A DNA stretch of 64,000 bases from the NCBI GenBank assembly GCA_036265915.1, contig DATAOC010000029.1:88258-152257 (forward strand), given 5' to 3'. Positions within the stretch are counted from its first letter, which is position 1; the number at the start of each line of letters is the position of its first letter. Position numbers and translations under genes: made by a program. Origin of the DNA: AR12 sp036265915. Lineage in GTDB: Bacteria; Methylomirabilota; Methylomirabilia; Rokubacteriales; CSP1-6. Under the pieces are notes generated by a model. It was given only the letters and a program-made list of their open reading frames with translations. It was not told the origin of the DNA and ran no database searches. Positions 50,037 to 59,304 of this stretch are shown here, one piece after another.

Positions 50037-51043
50037 TGGCGGCCGGGGTGACGGTGGCGGTGGTCGGCGCGACGGGCGCCGCGGGCGGAACAACCTTGCG
50101 CATCCTCGAGGAACGGAAGTTCCCCGTGCGCGAGCTGCGCGCGTTCGCCTCGGAGCGGTCGGTCGGCAAGACGGTCACCTTCAAGGGTGAGGCGGTCCGG
50201 ATCCAGCGCATCGAGGCGGCGGCGTTCAAGGGCGTCGACATCGCGATCTGCGCCGCGGGCACCGCGCAGTCGAAGGAGTACTCGCCGATGATCGCGCGGG
50301 CCGGCGCGGTGGTGGTGGACAAGTCGAACGCGTTTCGCATGGATCCGCAGGTGCCGCTGGTGGTGCCCGAGATCAACGCGCAAGCCGCGAAGCACCATCG
50401 CGGCATCGTGGCCTCGCCGAACTGCACCACGATCGTCACCGTCATGCCGCTCAAGCCGCTGCACGACGCCGCGCGCCTGCGTCGCGTGGTCGTCAGCTCG
50501 TACCAGTCCGTCTCCGGCGCCGGCGTGGCCGGGATCGAGGACCTGCGTCAGCAGACGCAGGCGTGGGCCCGGGGCGAGGCCATGGTGCCGAGACATTTTG
50601 CGCACCAGATCGCTTTCAATCTCATCCCCGCCATCGACGCGTTCCGCCCCGACGGGTATACGGGCGAGGAGATCAAGCTCGTCAACGAGACGCGGAAGAT
50701 CCTCGAGACGCCCGATCTCTTGATCGCGCCGACCACCGTGCGGGTGCCGGTCTTCACCTGTCACTCGGTGGCCGTGAACGCCGAGACCGACGTGAAGGTC
50801 ACCGCCGACCGTGCGCGCGAGCTGTTTGCCCGCTTCCCCGGGCTCAAGGTCTGGGACGAGCCCGCCGAGCAGCGCTATCCGATGCCGATCGCCGTCGAGG
50901 GACAGGACGACTGCTGGGTGGGCCGCGTGCGCGAGGACCTCTCGCATCCCCGGGGTCTGAGCTTCTGGGTGGTGGGCGACCAGCTACGGAAGGGAGCGGC
51001 GACGAACGCCGTGCAGATCGCCGAGCTGCTGTTGCAGTCGTAG
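50036..51043 (+). CDS. asd: Aspartate-semialdehyde dehydrogenase
   Basis: A 335-residue NADPH enzyme of lysine/threonine/methionine synthesis. GATGAAGGTTLRILEER is the nucleotide loop, ASPNCTT holds the catalytic cysteine, and the substrate arginine and catalytic histidine lie in the region ATTVRVPVFTCHSVAVN. Coupled to leuB (TGATG). Confidence 0.97.
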   Translation: MAAGVTVAVVGATGAAGGTTLRILEERKFPVRELRAFASERSVGKTVTFKGEAVRIQRIEAAAFKGVDIAICAAGTAQSKEYSPMIARAGAVVVDKSNAFRMDPQVPLVVPEINAQAAKHHRGIVASPNCTTIVTVMPLKPLHDAARLRRVVVSSYQSVSGAGVAGIEDLRQQTQAWARGEAMVPRHFAHQIAFNLIPAIDAFRPDGYTGEEIKLVNETRKILETPDLLIAPTTVRVPVFTCHSVAVNAETDVKVTADRARELFARFPGLKVWDEPAEQRYPMPIAVEGQDDCWVGRVREDLSHPRGLSFWVVGDQLRKGAATNAVQIAELLLQS

Positions 51044-51049
51044 GCGAGC

Positions 51050-51370
51050 GTGTCGCTGCGTCAGCGCTATCATCGACGCTTCGGGTATCACGGTCGCTTC
51101 CATCTCGCGGTCGCCTTCACCATCTTCGTCGTCGCCTATGTCGCCGTGCCGCGCGTCGCGCATCTTCTCGAGTCGTTCGGCCGCTACAACCCGGTCGGCT
51201 ACGAGCCGAAGGACTTCGACCGCGAGCGGTGGCTGCGCGAGCAGACGCCGGTCCTCGGCGGCCTCGACTGGGACACCGTCGTCGGCATCGTGCTGTTCCT
51301 CCTGGTGGCGGTGGTGTGGCTGACGTTCGTTCCCACGCGGTCGACACGCCGACGCAGCCCGTTTCCGTAG
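51050..51370 (+). CDS. Small two-helix membrane protein, unknown
   Basis: A 106-residue protein starting at GTG 51050, 6 nt after asd. It has two hydrophobic segments (LAVAFTIFVVAYVAV, about 19-34, and VVGIVLFLLVAVVWLTFV, about 78-95) separated by a charged loop (GYEPKDFDRERWLREQTP). Its end overlaps the start of truA by about 55 nt in another frame. I recognise no family. Confidence 0.55.
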   Translation: MSLRQRYHRRFGYHGRFHLAVAFTIFVVAYVAVPRVAHLLESFGRYNPVGYEPKDFDRERWLREQTPVLGGLDWDTVVGIVLFLLVAVVWLTFVPTRSTRRRSPFP

Positions 51371-52119
51371 ACGCCCGGCGCACCTTCGCCCTGGTGCTGG
51401 CGTACGACGGCACGGACTTCCACGGCTGGCAGGTCCAGCCCGACGCGCCGACCATTCAGGGCGCGCTGCTGGAGGCGGCGCGCCGATTCCTCGGCGACGA
51501 CGCCCGGATCGTGGGCGCGAGTCGCACCGACGCCGGTGTCCACGCCCTCGGGCAGGTGGCGTCGCTCTCGCTCGCGCGTCGCGAGCTCGACGCGGCGGCG
51601 GTGCAGGGCGCGCTGAACGCCGCGCTGCCCGCCGCCATCCGCGTGCGCCACGTCGCGGAGGCGCCGGCCGGCTTCGACGCCCGACGCAGCGCCGCCGGCA
51701 AGCGCTACGCCTATGTCATCGACAATGCTCGGGTGGCGATGCCGTTGTGGCGCCGTGTCGCCTGGCACGTCGCAGCGCCGCTGGACGTCCCGGCCATGCG
51801 GGCGGCGGCGGCGGTGCTGTGCGGCGCGCACGACTTCAGCGCGTTCTGTGCCGCGCCCGGCCGCGAGGCGACTCCCGTGTGCCGCGTCCGCGGTCTGCAC
51901 GTCATGCGCCGCCGCACGCGTGTTGCGGTGCTGATCTCCGCCGACCGCTTCCTCCACCACATGGTGCGCAACATCGTGGGCAGCCTGGTGGAGGTGGGAC
52001 GCGGCGCGCGGTCGCCTGCCTGGCTCGCCGACGTGCTGCAGGCGCGTGACCGCACGCAGGCGGGGCCCACGGCGCCGGCGCAGGGCCTCGTGTTGGTCCG
52101 CGTCCGTTACCCGGGCTAG
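51316..52119 (+). CDS. truA: tRNA pseudouridine(38-40) synthase TruA
   Basis: Catalytic D72 lies in GASRTDAGVHA, with ALVLAYDGTDFHGWQ near the N-terminus and the motif FLHHMVRNIVGSLVEVG near the C-terminus. It modifies anticodon-stem uridines 38-40. GTG 51316 is chosen because it gives 267 residues and retains the first beta-strand; it overlaps the preceding gene by 55 nt. GTG 51394 would start inside that strand. Confidence 0.93.
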   Translation: MADVRSHAVDTPTQPVSVDARRTFALVLAYDGTDFHGWQVQPDAPTIQGALLEAARRFLGDDARIVGASRTDAGVHALGQVASLSLARRELDAAAVQGALNAALPAAIRVRHVAEAPAGFDARRSAAGKRYAYVIDNARVAMPLWRRVAWHVAAPLDVPAMRAAAAVLCGAHDFSAFCAAPGREATPVCRVRGLHVMRRRTRVAVLISADRFLHHMVRNIVGSLVEVGRGARSPAWLADVLQARDRTQAGPTAPAQGLVLVRVRYPG

Positions 52120-52136
52120 AATACGGGCGGAGTTCG

Positions 52137-52904
52137 ATGCGCACGTATCTCAGCGTCCGCGGCGGTCGGAGCAGCGAAGTCGTCGGCGAGGTCGTCCGCG
52201 AGCAGCCGCTCACCGTGTACGTCAACGGCGAGAAGTTCCTGACCCTCCTGTGCTCTCCGATCGATCTCGAGGCGCTCGTCATCGGCTATCTGTGGATGGA
52301 GAAGGTCATCGCCGGCCGCGCCGACATCGTGGCCCTCGAGGTGTCCGCCGTCGACGGTCGGGCCGACGTCACCCTCGGCGGGCCGGTCACGCTGCCGAGC
52401 GAGCGAATCCTCACCTCCGGCTGTGGCGGCGGGATCACGTTCCGCATCGATCACCGATTGTTCCCGAGCTTGCACTCCGCGGTCACCGTGTCCGCCGGGC
52501 AGCTCGCGGACGGGATGAAGCAGCTGTTCCAGGCGGCCCAGCACTACCGTCGCTCGCGCGGCATCCACGGCGCCGCGCTCTTCGACGGCGAGCGCCTGTT
52601 GCTCGTGGCCGAGGATGTCGGCCGGCACAACGCCGTCGACAAGCTGAAGGGCCACGCCCTGCTGGAGGGCATCGACACGGTGGACCGCATCTTGTTATCG
52701 ACCGGGCGGATCTCGTCCGAGATGCTGCTGAAGGCCGTGCGGATGGGCGTGCCCGTCGTCGCCTCCCGGACCTCGCCCACGGAGATGGCGGTTGCCCTCG
52801 CCGAGCAGCTGAACGTGACGGTGTGCGGCTACGTGCGGCCGGACGCGCTGAACCTCTACGCCGGAAGCGGGCTCGCGCTGGAGCCGCTAAGCGTGCGGCC
52901 ATGA
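52137..52904 (+). CDS. fdhD: FdhD, formate dehydrogenase sulfurtransferase
   Basis: A 255-residue protein that moves sulfur from a cysteine desulfurase to the molybdenum cofactor of formate dehydrogenase. The motif that normally reads CxxC is TSGCGGG here, with a single C96 and Gly at the second position. VNGEKFLTLLCSPIDLEALVIGYL and AEDVGRHNAVDK are typical. A TAGAAT box (52117-52122) and a GGAG site precede ATG 52137. It ends by ATGA overlap with the next gene. The formate dehydrogenase structural genes are just downstream. Confidence 0.93.
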   Translation: MRTYLSVRGGRSSEVVGEVVREQPLTVYVNGEKFLTLLCSPIDLEALVIGYLWMEKVIAGRADIVALEVSAVDGRADVTLGGPVTLPSERILTSGCGGGITFRIDHRLFPSLHSAVTVSAGQLADGMKQLFQAAQHYRRSRGIHGAALFDGERLLLVAEDVGRHNAVDKLKGHALLEGIDTVDRILLSTGRISSEMLLKAVRMGVPVVASRTSPTEMAVALAEQLNVTVCGYVRPDALNLYAGSGLALEPLSVRP

Positions 52905-53257
52905 GCGCCGACGACCCGGTCGAGTCCGCCGCCGAGCGCGCCTTCAAGCGACGCTTCGGCGGCAAGGACAAGGGCCGCAACAAGCGCGACGACTACGCGC
53001 TCGATCTCTTCCGCGAGGCGGCCGCGTACCTCGACGACACGCATCGCGTGAACGGCATCCTCCGCGAGCTGGGTAAGCTCTACAACCCCGTGGCCGATGC
53101 GCCGATCGTCGGCCTGGACACCCGCCGCCGGATCGTCGAGTGCCTCCAGGCCGGAGACCGGGCGACCGCCACCGCCCTCCTGGACGAGTGCCGCAACCGG
53201 TATGCTCCCGTGGACACAGGGGACGCCGGCGCGGAGTGGAAAATTTCACAAGATTAA
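52901..53257 (+). CDS. Helical protein of unknown function linked to fdhD
   Basis: A 118-residue hydrophilic protein: a basic N-terminus (AFKRRFGGKDKGRNKRDD), then helices YALDLFREAAAYLDDTHRVNGILRELGKLY and TRRRIVECLQAGDRATATALLDEC. No cofactor motif. Its start overlaps fdhD as ATGA, so it is co-translated with it; a formate dehydrogenase assembly role is inference only. Confidence 0.6.
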   Translation: MSADDPVESAAERAFKRRFGGKDKGRNKRDDYALDLFREAAAYLDDTHRVNGILRELGKLYNPVADAPIVGLDTRRRIVECLQAGDRATATALLDECRNRYAPVDTGDAGAEWKISQD

Positions 53258-53278
53258 GCAGTTGTCGGACGTGCAAAC

Positions 53279-53308
53279 TTGACTTCGTGGTCTGACCGCT
53301 ACTAAAGT
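53279..53308 (+). promoter_or_regulatory. Sigma70-type promoter of the formate dehydrogenase operon
   Basis: TTGACT (53279-53284), 18-bp spacer, TAAAGT (53303-53308). A small hairpin (CGGCCT 53324-53329, AGGCCG 53334-53339) lies in the predicted leader before ATG 53365. Confidence 0.55.
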
Positions 53309-53364
53309 TCCGTTCAGCCTCACCGGCCTTTCCAGGCCGCCTCAGGGGCGAGGGAGGCAGGCTG

Positions 53365-53637
53365 ATGGGCTTCACGACATCGCTGCAGCAGGATCGCCAC
53401 ATCGTCGTGTCCGTCGATCGATCTTCCGGGACCGTGCGGATCAAAAGCGCTGCCGAGACGTGCACCGATCTGTCCTGCTCGGAGCAGACGCTCGTGGTCA
53501 GCGACGAGGGCACGCACGCCGATCTCAGCCGGCTCAATGCCGGCGACATCGTGCGCCTCGAAGGACACGCCCTGCGGCCGCAGCGCATCGTCGTGGTGCG
53601 TCGCGTCTGGGACGAACTATCCAGTCCGGAGTGGTGA
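53365..53637 (+). CDS. Small beta-rich protein of unknown function in the formate dehydrogenase operon
   Basis: A 90-residue protein with alternating strands (HIVVSVDRSSGTVRIKS, TLVVSDEGTHADL, DIVRLEGHALRPQRIVVVRRVWD), suggesting an OB-like barrel, and a C-x4-C pair (CTDLSC). GAGGGAGGCAG precedes ATG 53365. It is the first gene of the operon, 58 nt before fdhA. No family recognised. Confidence 0.6.
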   Translation: MGFTTSLQQDRHIVVSVDRSSGTVRIKSAAETCTDLSCSEQTLVVSDEGTHADLSRLNAGDIVRLEGHALRPQRIVVVRRVWDELSSPEW

Positions 53638-53695
53638 GCCGAACGCTCGTCGTCACGCCAGATCACGGCGCAGTCGGCCGTCGGGGAGGAACGCC

Positions 53696-56600
53696 ATGAG
53701 CTTGTCCCGTCGTGACTTCATGAAGTACGGAGGCGCCACCGCGACCGGCGCCGCCCTCGGCGGCGGCGTGGACCTGGCGCCGGTGCAGGCGGCGGCCGTG
53801 TCGCTCAAGATCAAGGAGGCGAAGGCCTTCGCCGGCGTGTGTCCGTACTGCGCGGTGGGCTGCGGTCAGCTCATCTACGCCAAGGACAACCGGATCATCG
53901 ACATCGAGGGCAACCCGGACACGCCGCACACGCTGGGACGGCTCTGTCCGAAGGGCGCGGCGACCATCCAGCTGTCGAACAACCCGCTACGACCCACGAA
54001 GGCGCTGTACCGCGCGCCGGGCTCGGACCACTGGGAAGAGAAGCCGATCGCGTGGATGTACGACGAGATCGCCAGGCGTTACTACGACACGCGCGAGCGG
54101 TATTTCATCGAGAAGGAGAAGGACAAGGACGGCAAGGACGTCGTGGTGAACCGGCTGGACGCGATCGCCTCGCTCGGCTCGGCCTGCATCGACAACGAGG
54201 AATGCTATCTCCTGTCGAAGCTGAACCGGACGCTCGGCATCGTCTATCACGAGCACCAGGCCAGGGTCTGACACAGCGCCACGGTCCCAGCTTTGGGGAC
54301 CACGTTCGGTCGGGGAGCGATGACGACGAACCTGATCGACATCCAGAACACGGATGTCATCATGATCACGTCGAACATGGCCGAGAACCACCCGGTGGGC
54401 TTCCAGTGGGTGATGAAGGCCAAGGAGCGCGGAGCGAAGATCATCCACGTCGATCCGCGCTACACGCGGACCAGCGCGGCCGCCGACATCCACGTGCCGC
54501 TGCGCTCGGGCACCAACATCGCGTTCTTCGGCGGCCTCATGCGCTACGCGATGGAACAGAACCTCTACTTCAAGGACTACGTCGTCCACTACACCAACGC
54601 GCCGTTTCTGATCGATCCGGCCTTCAAGACGGCCACGGACCTGGCCGGGCTCTTCACGGGCTGGGACGAGGCGAAGAAGTCGTACGACCGCGGCAGCTGG
54701 AAATACCAGCTCGACGGCGAGGGCAACCCGAAGCGGGATCCCACGCTGAAGGACCCGAACACGGTGTTCCAGCTCCTGCGGCGGCACTACAGCCGCTACA
54801 CGCCGGAGATGGTCGAGCGCGTGTGCGGCATCCCGCGCGCGAAGTTCGAGGAGGTTGCCCGGCTGTTCTGCTCCACCTCGGGCCCCGACAAGACGGGGAC
54901 GGTGACCTATGCGCTGAACCTCACCCAGCACACCAACGGCGTGGAGAACATCCGCGCGCTGTGCATGCTGCAGCTGCTGCTCGGCAACATCGGCCGCCCC
55001 GGCGGCGGCATCGTCGCGCTCCGCGGCCACGCCAACGTGCAGGGGGCGACGGATCTGGAGCTGCTCTACCACGAGCTGCCCGGCTATCTCGCCATGCCGC
55101 TGCGTGACGCGCATCCGGATCTCAAGACCTACCTCGAGAAGGAGACGCCGAAGGGCGGCTTCTGGGTCAACAAGCCGAAGTTCATGGTCAGTCTGCTGAA
55201 GGCGTTCTACGGTGACGCGGCGACGGCCGGCAACGAGTACGGCTATCAGTGGCTGCCCAAGCGCGCCTCGGCCGACGCCTACAGCCACCAGCACATCTTC
55301 GCGGACATGTACGCCGGCACCATCAAGGGCTTCCTCGCGGACGGCCAGAACCCCGCCGTGGGCGGGCCGAACGCCAAGCTGGCGCGGGCGGCCATGCAAC
55401 GGCTCGACTGGCTCGTGGTCGTCGACATCTTCCTCACCGAGACGGCCGAGATGTGGAAGGCGCCCGGCACGGATCCGAAGGACGTGAAGACGGAGGTCTT
55501 CTACATTCCAGCGGCGCCGGCGGCGGAGAAGGACGGCAGTCTCACCAATACCATGCGCCTGATCCAGTGGCACGAGCAGGCGGTGACGCCGCCCGGCGAC
55601 GTGCAGACCGACGCCCAGTTCTTCTGCACGCTGGGCCACCGGCTGCAGAAGATGTACGCCGGCTCGAAGAAGGAGCGGGACCGCGGTTTCCTCGCCGCGA
55701 GCTTCACGTACGGCGAGAAGCCCGACCATCCCGAGATGGTGCAGGTCCTGAAGGAGATCAACGGCTTCGCGACCGAGGACATCACCGACAAGGACGGCAA
55801 GGTCGTCTACAAGAAGGGGCAGGCCATCGCGTCGTTCGCGCACCTGACCGACGACGGCAAGACGGCCTCCGGCTGCTGGATCTACACGGGCGTCACCGTC
55901 GAGACGGACGGCAAGCTCGTGAACCGCGCGGCCGGGCGCAAGCCGGCCGAGGCCAATGATTACCTGGCGCACGGCTGGGGCTTCGCGTGGCCGGCCAACC
56001 GCCGCATCCTCTACAACCGCGCCGCCGCCGACCTCAACGGCAAGCCGTGGAGCGAGCGGAAGAAGCTGATCTGGTGGGATCCCGCGGCGCCGGGGCAGAA
56101 GCCCGAGGACAAGCCCGGGAAGTGGGTCGGCCTCGACGTTCCCGACTTCAACGCGTTTCTGGCGCCGGACGCGAAGAACGGCGACAAGCCGTTCATCATG
56201 CGCGCGGACCTCGTGGGCGGGCTGTTCGGGCCGCTCAACGACGGGCCGTTCCCGGAGCACTACGAGCCGGTGGAGTCGCCCACGAAGAACCTGCTCTCCC
56301 GGCAGCAGAGCAATCCGGTCGCGAAGATCTGGAAGGTGGCGGATCAGAAGAACGAGCTGGCGCCGGTCGGCTCGCGCGACTACCCGTACGTGATCACCAC
56401 CTACCGGCTCACGGAGCACCATCTGTCCGGCGTCATGTCGCGCTACCTGCCCATGCTCGCCGAGCTGCATTACGCGCACTTCGCCGAGATCAGTCACGAG
56501 CTGGCCAGGGAGCTCGGCATCGAGAACGGCGAAAAAGTCACGGTCACCAGCCCGCGCGGCAAGGTGCATCTGACGGCGATGGTGACGCACCGGATCAAAC

Positions 56601-56791
56601 CCTTCCTCATCGACGGCAAGACGGTCCACCAGATCGGCGTGCCGTGGCACTGGGGCTGGAAGGGCGTTCCCGAGCTGCCCGGGAGCATGGGCGACATCAC
56701 CAACGACCTCTCGGCAACCGTCGGCGATCCCAACGTCTACATCCAGGAGACGAAAGCCTTCGTCTGCAACGTGAAGAAGGGGGTGGTGTAG
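53696..56791 (+). CDS. fdhA: Formate dehydrogenase, alpha subunit (selenocysteine, Tat-exported)
   Basis: A 1031-residue molybdopterin enzyme oxidising formate to CO2, read through an in-frame TGA at 54269-54271 as selenocysteine U192 (context ARV-U-HSATVP). The Tat signal is SLSRRDFMKYGGA; the 4Fe-4S ligands are in GVCPYCAVGCGQL and RLCPKG. Downstream motifs NMAENHPVGFQW and HTNGVENIRALC match FdnG/FdoG. The C-terminal domain (HHLSGVMSRYLPMLAELH) is the cofactor-binding barrel. Reading it as two genes split at the TGA would be an error. An AGGA-containing site precedes ATG 53696. With FdhB and the NrfD-type subunit it forms a periplasm-facing, quinone-linked enzyme. Confidence 0.96.
54269..54310 (+). 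promoter_or_regulatory. SECIS-like hairpin at the UGA codon
   Basis: Starting 11 nt after the TGA, GGTCCC (54283-54288) pairs with GGGACC (54296-54301), with a loop AGCTTTG. Distance and size match bacterial SECIS elements that recruit SelB-tRNA(Sec). Confidence 0.8.
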
Positions 56792-56793
56792 CC

Positions 56794-57567
56794 ATGGCGC
56801 GCACGCTCGCGATGTTCACGGACACGTCGCTGTGCATCGGCTGCCGCGCGTGCCAGGTCGCCTGCAAGCAGTGGAACGAGCTCGGGCTCGAGCAGCCGGA
56901 GTGGACGGGCGGCTACCAGAACCACGCCCACTTCACGGACAAGACCTTCCGACTCGTGCGCTTCATCGAGGAGCCCAAGCCGAACGGGGATCTGGCGTGG
57001 CTGCTCATGTCCGACGTCTGCAAGCACTGCGCGCAGGCCGGCTGTCTCGAGGCCTGCCCGACCGGCGCCATCTACCGCACCGAGTACGGGACGGTGGACA
57101 TCAACCAGGACGTTTGCAACGGCTGTCGCTACTGCGTGTCCTCGTGCCCGTTCGGTGTCGTCTCGTTCAACACGCAGACGGGGACGGCGCGAAAATGCAC
57201 GTTCTGTAACGATCGCATCCACAATGGACTCGGACCGGCGTGCGCCAAGGCGTGCCCGACGGAGTCGATCCAGTTCGGATTCCGCGACGAGCTCGTGGCC
57301 AAGGCCGAGAAACGCGTCGAGACGCTGCGCGCCATGGGGTTCAAGGACGCCCAGCTGTACGGCGCGGACTCGAAAGGCTTCCTGGGCGGGCTGAACGCGT
57401 TCTTCCTGCTGCTGGCGAAGCCGGCGACGTACAACCTTCCCGACGATCCGAAGGTTCCCCAGCGCAATGTCGTCGTGGACTCGCTGCTGTCGATCGGCTC
57501 CGCGGTCGTCGTTGGCCTGGGGGCGCTGCTGGCGTTCCGCGAGCGCGGTGGAAGGGAGGACGCGTGA
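56794..57567 (+). CDS. fdhB: Formate dehydrogenase, iron-sulfur beta subunit
   Basis: A 257-residue subunit with four 4Fe-4S clusters: CIGCRACQVACKQW, CKHCAQAGCLEACP, CNGCRYCVSSCP and CTFCNDRIHNGLGPACAKACP. A C-terminal membrane helix (VVDSLLSIGSAVVVGLGALLAF) anchors it, as in FdnH. It carries electrons from FdhA to the membrane subunit. Confidence 0.96.
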   Translation: MARTLAMFTDTSLCIGCRACQVACKQWNELGLEQPEWTGGYQNHAHFTDKTFRLVRFIEEPKPNGDLAWLLMSDVCKHCAQAGCLEACPTGAIYRTEYGTVDINQDVCNGCRYCVSSCPFGVVSFNTQTGTARKCTFCNDRIHNGLGPACAKACPTESIQFGFRDELVAKAEKRVETLRAMGFKDAQLYGADSKGFLGGLNAFFLLLAKPATYNLPDDPKVPQRNVVVDSLLSIGSAVVVGLGALLAFRERGGREDA

Positions 57568-58391
57568 TGCTGAAGGCGCCGGGCTGGGAGATGTCGATCG
57601 TCCTGTACTTCTTCCTGGGCGGGATCGCGGGCGGCTCGTACTTCACGGCGGCCATCGCCGACAATTTCGGCAGCCACCGCGACCGGGCGGTGGCGCGCGT
57701 CGGCTACCTGCTCTCGCTGCCGCTGGTCGCCGTCTGTGGTGTGCTGCTCATCATCGACCTCGGTGTTCCGTCGCGCTTCCTGAACATGATGCGCGTGCTG
57801 AAGTTCTGGGATCCGATGTCGGTCGGCGCGTGGGCGGTCGGAATCTTCGGGGCCTTCACCTTCGTGTCCTCGGTGCTGAGCTTCTCCACCTCCGAGTCGA
57901 CGGCGGTGCTGCGCCGGCGGATCGGCCTCCTCGGCATGCTGTTCGGGTTCTTCCTCGCCAGCTACACCGGCGTCCTGCTCAGCAACACCGCGCTGCCGTT
58001 CTGGAGCGACGCGCGCCTGATGGGCGCCCTCTTCCTGGCCTCGGGCGCGTCCACGGGCATGGCGGCGGTGGCCCTGGTGATGTTCCTGACGCGAACGGGC
58101 GTCGGCGACGGGTGGCACAAGATCGAGCGCGCCGACCGCTATTCGATGATCATCGAGCTCGTCGTGCTGGCCGCGTTCGTCGCCCTGCTCGGCTCCGCCG
58201 CGCACCCGATCACGAGCGGGCATTTCGCGCCGCTGTTCTGGGGAGGTCTGGTCGGGCTCGGGCTGATCGTGCCGCTTCTCCTCAGCTTCGGCGGTCGTCG
58301 GGTTCGCGCGCTCGGCGTCGTGTCCGCGGTGCTCGTGCTGGTGGGCGGGTTCGTGCTCCGCTACGTGGTCGTGATGTCCCAGCATGGCTGA
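57567..58391 (+). CDS. NrfD/PsrC-type membrane subunit of formate dehydrogenase
   Basis: A 274-residue membrane protein with eight predicted helices (from SIVLYFFLGGIAGGSYFTAAI to VVSAVLVLVGGFVLRYVVVM). The family motif GGIAGGS and D/R residues in the quinone region (DLGVPSRF) fit NrfD rather than a cytochrome b FdnI. ATG 57567 overlaps the fdhB stop; GTG 57564 is an alternative. Confidence 0.9.
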   Translation: MLKAPGWEMSIVLYFFLGGIAGGSYFTAAIADNFGSHRDRAVARVGYLLSLPLVAVCGVLLIIDLGVPSRFLNMMRVLKFWDPMSVGAWAVGIFGAFTFVSSVLSFSTSESTAVLRRRIGLLGMLFGFFLASYTGVLLSNTALPFWSDARLMGALFLASGASTGMAAVALVMFLTRTGVGDGWHKIERADRYSMIIELVVLAAFVALLGSAAHPITSGHFAPLFWGGLVGLGLIVPLLLSFGGRRVRALGVVSAVLVLVGGFVLRYVVVMSQHG

Positions 58392-59246
58392 GTGACGCTC
58401 GATCTTCGGGCGGCGTGGGGCGAGATGCTCGAGCGCCGCCGGCCGCTGGCGGCGAGCCTGGCGCCGTACGGCGACGTTCTCGCGCGCTGGGCGGAGGCGG
58501 CTGACTCGCTGGCCGAGCGCCGGTGGAGCGCCGCCGAGTGTGCGGCGTCCTGGCGACGCGGCGCGCCGCTCACCGATGCGTTCCCCCCACCGCTCGACGC
58601 CGCCGACGTCGAGGACGCGCTCGGCGCGGCGATGGAACAGCTCGCTCGGCTGGATGCCGCGCGCGCGCCCGCGCTGCAGCGGCTCGCGGATGCCTGGGAC
58701 GCGGGGGCGGTGGACGCGGCCGCGCTGCTGCCCCGGGCGGCCGTCATCGGTGCCCCCGCCACCGACGCCAGCGGTCTCGCGCCCGAGGTGGTGAGCTGGC
58801 TCGCGTGCGCGACGCTCCGGCCGTATCTGGACGCGTGGCTGACCGGCGCACGCGCACATCTCGAGGCCCAGGAATGGACGCGTGGCGTGTGCCCGTTCTG
58901 CGGCGCACCACCCGGATTCATCGATGTGATCGAGGGCGGCCACCGTCGCCTGGCGTGCCACTTCTGTGGCGGCGCCTGGACGTTCGCGCGGCTGCGCTGT
59001 CCGCTGTGCGACGCGGAAGGCACCGGCCCGCTCTATCGGCTGAAGGCCGAAGGCGCCGACGAGGGCTACGTCGTCTCGGGCTGTCGGAGCTGTCGCGGTT
59101 ACCTGAAAGAGCTCGATCGGCGGGAGCGGTGGAACGGCGGCCCGCCGCTGCTCGAAGACTGGGCGACGCCGCATCTCGACGTGGTCGCGCGGCGCGAAGG
59201 CTACCGAAAGCCCGTGTCCGCGCTGCTCGATCTCCTCGCGTTCTGA
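58392..59246 (+). CDS. fdhE: FdhE, formate dehydrogenase maturation protein
   Basis: A 284-residue rubredoxin-like iron protein. Four CxxC motifs in the C-terminal half (VCPFCGAPP, LACHFCGGAW, RCPLCDAEG, GCRSCRGYL) are typical of FdhE, which assists assembly of the selenoenzyme. The N-terminal 140 residues are helical. GTG 58392 directly follows the preceding stop. Confidence 0.94.
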   Translation: MTLDLRAAWGEMLERRRPLAASLAPYGDVLARWAEAADSLAERRWSAAECAASWRRGAPLTDAFPPPLDAADVEDALGAAMEQLARLDAARAPALQRLADAWDAGAVDAAALLPRAAVIGAPATDASGLAPEVVSWLACATLRPYLDAWLTGARAHLEAQEWTRGVCPFCGAPPGFIDVIEGGHRRLACHFCGGAWTFARLRCPLCDAEGTGPLYRLKAEGADEGYVVSGCRSCRGYLKELDRRERWNGGPPLLEDWATPHLDVVARREGYRKPVSALLDLLAF

Positions 59247-59269
59247 TCCCGCTCAGCGCATCGGGATTG

Positions 59270-59278
59270 TGGTAAACT
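59270..59278 (+). promoter_or_regulatory. Extended -10 promoter of the heme operon
   Basis: TGGTAAACT fits TGn-TAnnnT; a start near 59285 would give a 20-nt leader before ATG 59305. No -35 is evident. Confidence 0.4.
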
Positions 59279-59304
59279 CGCGGTGGATTTGACTTTTTGA
59301 GAAT

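Noticed and set aside
54269..54292. Stop codon splitting formate dehydrogenase into two genes or a pseudogene
   Set aside because: The TGA occupies the catalytic selenocysteine position, both halves are in one frame, and a SECIS-like hairpin follows.
53987..56650. 887-residue minus-strand open frame
   Set aside because: Antisense to fdhA; no recognisable domain.
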